Source: Planctomycetota bacterium
GTDB lineage: Bacteria; Planctomycetota; Planctomycetia; Isosphaerales; Isosphaeraceae
Direction of reading: 5' to 3'
Assembly: GCA_021807585.1 (NCBI GenBank)
Contig: JAKBCQ010000250.1
Span: forward strand, 1-5,424
DNA length: 5,424 nucleotides
The notes beneath the pieces were generated by a model. It was not told the DNA's origin. It saw only the letters and a list, made by a program, of their open reading frames with translations, and made no database searches. Positions 1 through 4,356 of the stretch are shown here, piece after piece; the stretch's first letter is position 1; each line of letters opens with the position of its first letter. A program made the position numbers and the translations under genes.

Positions 1-93
1 CAGCCAAAATGGCAGCCAATTGGACACGCGCCGAACCTCGGCCGTTTTCCACAACTCATTGTGATCGAAGAGATTGCGATTTTCAAATAGATT
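1..93. other. Non-coding upstream region, no gene recognised
   Basis: No reading frame here resembles a protein family. The stretch contains a direct repeat CAGCCAA (1-7 and 13-19), a small inverted repeat GCCA-AAA-TGGC (3-13), the palindrome CCAATTGG (16-23), and a dyad at 50-63 listed separately. It lies just upstream of a sigma-54 promoter, where activator-binding sites would be expected, so it is best read as promoter-upstream DNA. The end of an upstream gene lying outside the window cannot be excluded. Confidence 0.4.
50..63. promoter_or_regulatory. Inverted repeat, possible sigma-54 activator site
   Basis: CACAA-CTCA-TTGTG is a perfect 5-4-5 dyad. Its centre lies about 39 bases upstream of the -24 GG element, or roughly 63 bases upstream of the predicted transcription start. 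Sigma-54 promoters need a bacterial enhancer-binding protein bound upstream, usually at dyads of this kind, though often somewhat further away. The arms are short, so chance is a real alternative, and the activator is unknown. Confidence 0.3.
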
Positions 94-109
94 TGGCACA
101 GCTCTTGCA
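94..109 (+). promoter_or_regulatory. Sigma-54 (RpoN) -24/-12 promoter for hsp20
   Basis: TGGCAC (94-99), five bases, then TTGCA (105-109) matches the sigma-54 consensus TGGCAC-N5-TTGCW in every conserved position. The invariant GG (95-96) and GC (107-108) are separated by exactly ten bases, the obligatory spacing. Transcription should start about 12 bases after the GC, near 119-121, giving a leader of about 148 bases before the hsp20 ATG at 268. The next gene on this strand is hsp20, so the promoter is assigned to it. The activator is not in the window. Confidence 0.8.
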
Positions 110-161
110 TAATGAATCTTACGAAAGGCGTTCCCAAGGGGGCGTCGAACCACGAGACGAG

Positions 162-192
162 CGGGCTTTCCACGAGTGTTTTGGAAAGACCG
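162..192 (+). other. Hairpin in the hsp20 5' leader
   Basis: CTTTCCA (166-172) pairs perfectly with TGGAAAG (182-188) across a nine-base loop. After one G-A mismatch the stem continues with CGG (162-164) against CCG (190-192), for ten base pairs in all. It lies inside the predicted untranslated leader between the sigma-54 start and the hsp20 ATG. It is followed by a tandem repeat GATGCGA-GATGCGA (193-206) and a small palindrome GCGAC-G-GTCGC (203-213). It could be a leader RNA fold or a DNA-binding site. Confidence 0.4.
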
Positions 193-256
193 GATGCGAG
201 ATGCGACGGTCGCGAGTGCGGTCGTCGGCGGAAGATCGAAACCTCGAACCCATCAA

Positions 257-267
257 AGGAGACTCCT
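257..267 (+). promoter_or_regulatory. hsp20 ribosome binding site in a self-complementary sequence
   Basis: AGGAG (257-261) is a strong Shine-Dalgarno six bases before the ATG at 268, which fixes that start. The following bases, A-CTCCT (262-267), are its exact complement. The whole 11 bases are therefore an odd-length palindrome able to form a four-pair stem, AGGA/TCCT, with a GAC loop. In a heat-shock mRNA such a fold could mask the ribosome site at low temperature. The stem is short, so masking is an inference. Confidence 0.55.
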
Positions 268-726
268 ATGTTGCCTATGCTGCGTCAGAATGGTTGGAAT
301 CGGGCCGCGGTCGATCCTTCGTATGATCGGTTCGCCGGCGAGTTCGACCGCGTTTTCCAGCGGATCTTGGGAACCGACGGCGGCGTCCTCACCGACGCCT
401 GGGCCGGAGCGCCGACCTCGATCTGGGAGGACGGGGATCGCGTTTACATCGAGCTCGACCTTCCCGGATTCGCGCGCGAGGACGTCGAAATCGTCGTTCA
501 TAACGGCGTGATGACGATTCGCGGCGAACGGAAAGCGAAAGCTCCCGAAAACACCATTTATATTTACAACAACCGGTTCTTTGGCGGCTTCGAGCGTTCG
601 ATCAAGCTTTCGTCCGCGGTCGATCGCGACTCCATGAAGGCGACGCTCGATCTTGGAGTGCTTCGGATCGAACTCGCGAAGGCCGATTCGGCCAAACCGA
701 CGAGGGTTGAGATCCAATCGGCGTAA
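268..726 (+). CDS. hsp20: Hsp20 family small heat-shock protein
   Basis: A 152-residue ATP-independent chaperone of the alpha-crystallin family, expected to act in the cytoplasm by holding unfolding proteins as large oligomers. The N-terminal arm (about 1-50) is variable. The alpha-crystallin domain spans about 52-140, with the motifs ELDLPGF (62-68), IRGERK (84-89) and FFGGFERSIKLS (104-115). The ending A-x3-L-GVL-x-I-x-L-AK (125-138) differs from the usual AxxxNGVLxIxLPK, with Leu for Asn and Ala for Pro. The C-terminal tail has a V-E-I motif (147-149), the usual IxI/V oligomer contact. Length is normal for bacterial class A proteins. The ATG at 268 is chosen for its strong AGGAG. The in-frame ATG at 112 lies upstream of the predicted sigma-54 start point and has no family similarity. 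Regulation is likely through RpoN, perhaps with translational control in the leader. Confidence 0.95.
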   Translation: MLPMLRQNGWNRAAVDPSYDRFAGEFDRVFQRILGTDGGVLTDAWAGAPTSIWEDGDRVYIELDLPGFAREDVEIVVHNGVMTIRGERKAKAPENTIYIYNNRFFGGFERSIKLSSAVDRDSMKATLDLGVLRIELAKADSAKPTRVEIQSA

Positions 727-742
727 GGTCTTTCGATGCGTC

Positions 743-769
743 GAGTCGGATCGAACCGATCGCCGACTC
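743..769 (+). terminator. Hairpin 16 bases after hsp20, possible terminator
   Basis: GAGTCGG (743-749) pairs with CCGACTC (763-769), and inside it ATCG (750-753) pairs with CGAT (757-760 region), leaving a two-base bulge and a three-base AAC loop. The stem of about 11 pairs begins 16 bases after the hsp20 stop. There is no T-run after it, so it is not a classical intrinsic terminator. It may instead stabilise the mRNA 3' end. Confidence 0.45.
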
Positions 770-812
770 CCAAGAAGTATGATCGCACACATCATTAATC
801 GATTGCGATGAT

Positions 813-866
813 TCGCGCGAGCCGGGTTTTCGGGGGAATATCCTCGAAATCTCGGCTCGTTCGCGG
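813..866 (+). ncRNA. Long imperfect hairpin, candidate structured RNA
   Basis: Bases 814-865 fold into one long stem. CGCG (814-817) pairs with CGCG (862-865), then a two-base TT bulge (860-861). CGAGCCG (818-824) pairs with CGGCTCG (853-859), then G-U and G-C pairs, a single T-T mismatch (827/850), and a nine-pair stem (828-836 with 841-849) closed by an AATA loop. That is 22 pairs from 52 bases. Three internal pairs, plus one possible outer pair (813/866), are G-U in the + strand RNA and would be C-A mismatches in the opposite strand, which favours a + strand transcript. It could be a 3' end element of hsp20, a leader element of the next gene, a small RNA, or a repeat-element hairpin. No known RNA family was recognised. 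Confidence 0.45.
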
Positions 867-960
867 TTGTCGACAAGGCGATCCGGAACGAGCTCGCGCG
901 GCGATCGGCGCGATTCCCGAGGTTCATCGTTTCCGACCCGTCTCGAACGACTCGTCCTCA

Positions 961-990
961 TCGAGAATCCGTTGCGGCGGCAATTCTCGA
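961..990. promoter_or_regulatory. Inverted repeat upstream of the M50-like gene
   Basis: TCGAGAAT (961-968) and ATTCTCGA (983-990) are a perfect eight-base inverted repeat. Inside lies a small CCG-TTG-CGG stem (969-977). It sits 74 bases before the ATG at 1065, immediately before TAATAT (1000-1005), a possible -10 element. It may be an operator for the downstream gene or a hairpin in the transcript. No regulator can be named. Confidence 0.35.
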
Positions 991-1064
991 ATGCTACGCT
1001 AATATCTCGTCTCTCGAACACGGTCCTTTGGCGACGATCCGGTTCCGCGACTCGGTGGCCCGTT

Positions 1065-2129
1065 ATGACCGATCCCCTCTATTGGTCGATTCCCTTGGGC
1101 CGCTGGTCGACGACGCGGATTCGCGTTCATATCATCACATTGATTTTCGCCGTCGGTCGATCGGCTCAGGCCGCGATCTCTCCAGGCAAACCCGTCGCCG
1201 CGACGCTCGGCTGGCTGGCGCTACTCGCATTGGTCGTTTGCCTCCACGAGGCGGCGCGGGCGTTCGTCTCGTTCCGGCTGGGACGCGAACCCGACGACGT
1301 TCAATTCTGGCCTCTTGGTAACTTAATCCGACCGACTAGTGATTCGCATTCACGTGAGAATGCGATGAGCGCCTACGCGGCGATCATGACGAGCGGCGCG
1401 ACCGCGATCTTATCGGCGATCGCGCTTTCGTTTTTGGGAGCGAGGTTCGTCTGGAATCCGTTCGGCAATCACGCGGGAGGGGGCGCGCCCTTGCTCGTCA
1501 CCGGAAAGCAGGCCGCGGATTTTACGGCCGCGTGGTGGGTCGGCTGGTTCGGATTTCTCAATTGGGTGGTTTTCCTCCTCAATTTGATTCCGGCGTCGCC
1601 GTTCGACATGGGTCGCGTGCTCCGCGCTCGACTCGCCGATCCCTTCGGCGACAACCCGCGCAATTCGCTGATCATCCCCTGGATCGCACGAGGATGCGCC
1701 GCGGTGATGATCCTCACCGCGCTCGTTCGCATGGCGTACGATCAAACCGATCAGGGTTTTCTTCTCATCGCGCTCGCAATCCTCATCGAACTCGCCGTGC
1801 GTCACGACGCGAGCTCGCTCGACGAAGTCGACGACGACGATTTCCTCGGCTACGATTTTTCGGAGGGATATTCAAGCCTGGAAGGGGGCTCCGCCAAAGT
1901 ACGCCCTTATCATGAAAGCGTGATTAAGCGTTGGCGTCGCCGACGCTCCGAGCTGCGCCGAGCCCGCCGCTCGGCGCGCGAGGCCGCCGAGGAGGAGCGA
2001 TTGGACGAAATCCTCGCCAAGCTCCACGTCGGCGGCAAAGCCGCGCTCACCGACGAGGAAACTCGCTTCCTCTTGCGCGTCAGCGCCCGGCTCCGCGGCC
2101 GCTCAGCCAAACGCGATGGATTTCAATGA
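1065..2129 (+). CDS. Degenerate site-2 protease (M50-like) membrane protein
   Basis: A 354-residue inner-membrane protein with about six membrane segments (roughly 21-37, 44-70, 103-130, 153-176, 202-225, 231-245). Segment 2 carries HEAAR (61-65) where M50 zinc proteases have HExxH, so the second zinc ligand is Arg. Segment 4 ends with N-L-I-P-x3-F-D-M-G-R (173-184), the equivalent of the M50 NxxPxxxxDG motif, with Asp181 kept and the first Gly replaced by Met. The fold is therefore site-2-protease-like but catalysis is doubtful. After an acidic stretch (253-259, EVDDDDF) and a very basic, probably helical stretch (288-310), the tail LDEILAKL...LTDEETRFLLRVS (313-340) resembles the DUF6576 tail of rhomboid-family proteins. 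The start at 1065 follows a modest GGTGG and gives MTDPLYWSIPLGRW, the typical N-terminus of these proteins. The frame stays open upstream to 867 without similarity. The YkgJ-like gene follows 45 bases later. Confidence 0.75.
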   Translation: MTDPLYWSIPLGRWSTTRIRVHIITLIFAVGRSAQAAISPGKPVAATLGWLALLALVVCLHEAARAFVSFRLGREPDDVQFWPLGNLIRPTSDSHSRENAMSAYAAIMTSGATAILSAIALSFLGARFVWNPFGNHAGGGAPLLVTGKQAADFTAAWWVGWFGFLNWVVFLLNLIPASPFDMGRVLRARLADPFGDNPRNSLIIPWIARGCAAVMILTALVRMAYDQTDQGFLLIALAILIELAVRHDASSLDEVDDDDFLGYDFSEGYSSLEGGSAKVRPYHESVIKRWRRRRSELRRARRSAREAAEEERLDEILAKLHVGGKAALTDEETRFLLRVSARLRGRSAKRDGFQ

Positions 2130-2141
2130 TTTCTTGATAAT
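2120..2141 (+). other. AT-rich hairpin over the stop codon of the M50-like gene
   Basis: ATTTCAA (2120-2126) pairs with TTGATAAT (2134-2141) with one bulged T (2138) and a seven-base loop containing the TGA stop (2127-2129). It lies in the 45-base gap to the next gene and is weak. It may slow or trim the transcript. No T-run follows, so read-through into the YkgJ-like gene is plausible. Confidence 0.25.
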
Positions 2142-2174
2142 AACATTCATAGAACCACGAGGGTGTACGAACGG

Positions 2175-2621
2175 ATGAGAAAAACGAAGGTGAAGCGCAA
2201 CGATCTCGCCCCCGGCGCATGTATCTGCGACCACTGCACGGGGAAATGCTGCCGCTATTTCTCGCTGCCGATCGACACCCCCCGAACCTGGGACGATTAC
2301 GACGCGATCCGCTGGTATCTCGCCCACGGTCGTACGCTCGTTTATGTCGAAAAACAAGATTGGTATCTCGTCGTGATGACCAAATGCAAATATCTCACGC
2401 GCGACGACCGCTGTTCGGTGTATTTGAATCGCCCCAAGGTTTGCAGCGAATACTCGTCGAATTCGTGCGAGTACGATTCCGAATGGGATTTCGACAAAGT
2501 GTTTGAAACCCCCGAACAAATCTGGGAATACGCCGACGCGATCCTCCCGCCGAGGGCGAAGCCGAAGCCGAGGACAAACCCGATCGCGAACTTCATCGCG
2601 CTCGATTCCATGAATCAATGA
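2175..2621 (+). CDS. YkgJ family cysteine cluster protein
   Basis: A 148-residue soluble protein with the CxxCxxCC-type cluster of the YkgJ family (Pfam PF03692), thought to bind zinc or iron. The substrate and cellular role of the family are unknown. Cys16, 18, 21, 25 and 26 form the N-terminal cluster C-x-C-x2-C-x3-CC. A second set, Cys71, 80, 90 and 98, lies in the typical segment CKYLTRDDRCSVYLNRPKVC, giving nine cysteines in all. The usual family phrase for a small molecule of the form C-x-vY-x-RPxxC is clear at 80-90. The ATG at 2175 is preferred to the GTG at 2163 because GAGGG (2159-2163) lies 11 bases before the ATG but overlaps the GTG. The C-terminus (125-135) is proline- and lysine-rich. 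It follows the M50-like gene by 45 bases on the same strand, so co-transcription is likely, but this gives no clear function. Confidence 0.88.
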   Translation: MRKTKVKRNDLAPGACICDHCTGKCCRYFSLPIDTPRTWDDYDAIRWYLAHGRTLVYVEKQDWYLVVMTKCKYLTRDDRCSVYLNRPKVCSEYSSNSCEYDSEWDFDKVFETPEQIWEYADAILPPRAKPKPRTNPIANFIALDSMNQ

Positions 2622-2643
2622 TCAATGGATTCATTGATAATTC
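2612..2643 (+). terminator. AT-rich hairpin at the end of the YkgJ-like gene
   Basis: ATCAATGA (2614-2621) pairs perfectly with TCATTGAT (2631-2638) over a nine-base loop; alternatively GAAT (2612-2615) pairs with ATTC (2640-2643) with a bulge. The left arm includes the TGA stop (2619-2621). ATCAATG is also repeated in tandem (2614-2620, 2621-2627). It lies at the end of the likely two-gene unit and may act as a weak terminator. There is no clear T-run after it. Confidence 0.4.
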
Positions 2644-2737
2644 AATCAACGTCGGCGATCGTCGCGACCGAAAAAACCGCGCGATCGCCCCGAAAGCCTC
2701 GCTTACCCCCCGGAACGATTACGACGCCCTGATTGTT

Positions 2738-2766
2738 TTGAAAATTAACTTTTATTCGTTTATTAC
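2738..2766 (+). promoter_or_regulatory. Candidate -35/-10 promoter for the sbtA-family gene
   Basis: TTGAAA (2738-2743, five of six consensus bases), 17 bases, then TATTAC (2761-2766, four of six) fits a housekeeping sigma promoter. It lies in a locally AT-rich patch (2731-2770) within otherwise GC-rich sequence. The expected start is near 2773, giving a leader of about 50 bases that contains the palindrome at 2780-2807. Housekeeping promoters are poorly defined in such bacteria, so this is moderate evidence. Confidence 0.45.
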
Positions 2767-2779
2767 TCTATCCGCGTGT

Positions 2780-2807
2780 CGAATTGGATCGACGTCGATC
2801 GAATTCG
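2780..2807. promoter_or_regulatory. 28-base near-perfect palindrome upstream of sbtA
   Basis: CGAATT-G-GATCGAC (2780-2793) is followed by its reverse complement, GTCGATC-G-AATTCG (2794-2807). Twenty-six of the 28 positions are symmetric; the only failure is the G-G pair at 2786/2801. It lies between the candidate -10 and the ribosome binding site, a position typical of a repressor operator. As RNA it could also form a hairpin extending by G-U pairs to 2777/2810, ending exactly where the Shine-Dalgarno begins. The regulator is unknown. Confidence 0.55.
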
Positions 2808-2810
2808 GCG

Positions 2811-2818
2811 GGAGGGGG
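2811..2818 (+). promoter_or_regulatory. Ribosome binding site fixing the GTG start of sbtA
   Basis: GGAGGGGG ends five bases before GTG at 2824. This supports the unusual GTG start and the full signal-peptide-bearing N-terminus over any internal start. Confidence 0.6.
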
Positions 2819-2823
2819 CTTGA

Positions 2824-4356
2824 GTGAGAGCCGAGAGCGTTTTTCGGATCGGGTCTTGGAGCGCGTCGATCGCGAACGCGGCGTTCGTCGTTCTGACAAG
2901 CCTCGCCGCGGCGGCTTTGATCGCGGCGCCGGCGCACGCCGATGAAGGCGCGGCTCGCAATTCCACCGCGGCGGCCGTCGATTCCGCCGCATCCTCATCG
3001 GATCGTCGCCTTGCCGATCGAGCCGCGTCCAATCGAGAAGCGACGACCCCCGAAGCAAATCCCGAAAAGAAATCCGCGATCAAATCTCTTGCACCGGCGA
3101 GCGACCGTTCGCACTCCCCCCGTCTCCAATCGATCGTCGCGGGACTGTGGGAAAACGTCCGTCATAATCTCTTTAAACCTCTGTTGCTATTCTTTTATCT
3201 CGGATTTTTGATTCCGATACTCCGCGTCAAGTTCGAATTCCCCTACGCGATTTATCAAGGATTGACGATCTTTTTGTTGATCGCGATCGGCTGGCACGGC
3301 GGCGAGGAACTTTCCAAGCTCACTTACGCCGAGCTTTCGTCGGCGGTCGGGTTCATGCTGTTGGGCTTTTTTCTCAATTTTTTGATCGGGATTTTGGCGT
3401 ACGTGTTCTTATCGGCGTTCACTCGATTGAGGCGCGTCGACAAGGCGACCGTCGCGGGTTATTACGGGTCGGACTCGGCCGGAACGTTCGTAACATGCCT
3501 CGGAGTGCTCGCGGGCGCGGGTCTCGCGTTCGACGCTTACATGCCCGTTATGCTTGCGATTATGGAAATTCCTGGATGCTTGGTCGCGCTTTACCTCGTC
3601 TCGCGATTACGCCGCCTGAAGATGGATCCGCAGGGAAACATGCCCGACGAGCCGGGATACAACCTCAACGCATCCGCGATCGTTCCGATCGACATCGATC
3701 CTCACGGCTCGGCGCGCGTTCGAGCCGACGTGGTCGAGGAGGAGAAATTGTCGCTCGAACTCACCGAAAGCGCGGTCGATTCCGAAGCCGACCGATCGAT
3801 CGATCGCACCGCGACCCGAGCCGACCTGCAAGGCACGCTCAAACTCCTCCACGAGGTTTTCCTCAATCCCGGCTTGGTGCTCCTTTTCGGCGGAATTGTG
3901 ATCGGTTTTATCAGCGGATTACAAGGTCCCGCGGTGGTGAAGGACGACGACAGTTTTTTCGTCACACTCTTTCCCGGCGTTTTGTGCCTGTTCTTGCTCG
4001 AAATGGGGATGACGGCTTCACGCAAGCTGAAAGATTTGAGGTCGGCGGGCTGGCGTTATATCGTCTTCGGACTTCTGGCGCCCAACGTGTTCGCTGTGAT
4101 TGCAATCTTCGCGGCGCACGGTTACGCATTGCTGACGCATACGACGTTCAAACCAGGAACGTATGTTCTCTTTTCCGTGTTGTGCGCCGCGGCGTCTTAC
4201 ATCGCCGTCCCCGCGGTTCAACGGCTGGCGATCCCCGAGGCGAGCCCGACCCTCCCGCTCGCGGCCTCGCTCGGCCTCACGTTCAGCTACAACGTCACGA
4301 TCGGCATCCCGGTCTATATCGAAATCGCCAGGTTGGTTACGGGCGTGTTTCCCTAA
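2824..4356 (+). CDS. sbtA: SbtA-family sodium-dependent bicarbonate permease
   Basis: A 510-residue inner-membrane transporter of the SbtA/DUF897 family (PF05982), predicted to import bicarbonate with Na+. The core (about 105-510) has two related halves of about five membrane segments. Half one contains GYYGSDSAGTFVTCLG (212-227) and MEIPGCLVALYLV (247-259). Half two contains EMGMTASRKLKDLR (393-406), LLAPNVF (417-423) and AAASYIAVPAVQRLAIPEASP (455-475). An acidic cytoplasmic loop (about 262-345) joins them. The N-terminus is odd for the family: a signal-peptide-like segment with a hydrophobic run (19-36) and an AHA-D site (37-40), then an Ala/Ser-rich, charged linker (41-100). Cyanobacterial SbtA is about 370 residues and has neither. 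The motif ASYIAVPA differs from the Ser-rich equivalent of Synechocystis SbtA, so substrate specificity is not certain. No SbtB (PII-like regulator) gene lies nearby. The gene has its own candidate promoter and palindrome. Confidence 0.85.
   Translation: MRAESVFRIGSWSASIANAAFVVLTSLAAAALIAAPAHADEGAARNSTAAAVDSAASSSDRRLADRAASNREATTPEANPEKKSAIKSLAPASDRSHSPRLQSIVAGLWENVRHNLFKPLLLFFYLGFLIPILRVKFEFPYAIYQGLTIFLLIAIGWHGGEELSKLTYAELSSAVGFMLLGFFLNFLIGILAYVFLSAFTRLRRVDKATVAGYYGSDSAGTFVTCLGVLAGAGLAFDAYMPVMLAIMEIPGCLVALYLVSRLRRLKMDPQGNMPDEPGYNLNASAIVPIDIDPHGSARVRADVVEEEKLSLELTESAVDSEADRSIDRTATRADLQGTLKLLHEVFLNPGLVLLFGGIVIGFISGLQGPAVVKDDDSFFVTLFPGVLCLFLLEMGMTASRKLKDLRSAGWRYIVFGLLAPNVFAVIAIFAAHGYALLTHTTFKPGTYVLFSVLCAAASYIAVPAVQRLAIPEASPTLPLAASLGLTFSYNVTIGIPVYIEIARLVTGVFP

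Larger units (their letters stand above)
727..1064. other. 338-base structured intergenic region without a gene
   Basis: No frame on either strand resembles a protein. The region is instead rich in inverted repeats: hairpins at 743-769, 813-866 and 961-990 (listed separately), a TCGCGC/GCGCGA repeat at 894-913, and short palindromes AATCGATT (797-804) and TTGTCGACAA (867-876). It presumably contains the end of the hsp20 transcript and the promoter of the next gene. I could not find a convincing -35/-10 pair, although TAATAT at 1000-1005 could be a -10. Confidence 0.5.

Noticed and set aside
112..267. N-terminal extension of Hsp20 from an upstream ATG
   Set aside because: It lies upstream of the predicted sigma-54 start, has no ribosome site and shows no family similarity; the ATG at 268 has a strong AGGAG.
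1..267. CIRCE/HrcA operator upstream of hsp20
   Set aside because: GAGTG occurs (175-178 region and 215-219), but there is no matching inverted TTAGCACTC arm.
253..927. 224-codon - strand frame opposite hsp20
   Set aside because: Antisense shadow of hsp20 and structured intergenic DNA, with no family features.
867..1064. N-terminal extension of the M50-like protein
   Set aside because: The Arg/Ser-rich sequence resembles no family, and the typical N-terminus MTDPLYWSIPLG begins at 1065.
2618..2827. 69-codon frame overlapping the YkgJ-like stop by ATGA
   Set aside because: No ribosome site or family resemblance; it covers the hairpin, promoter and palindrome before sbtA.
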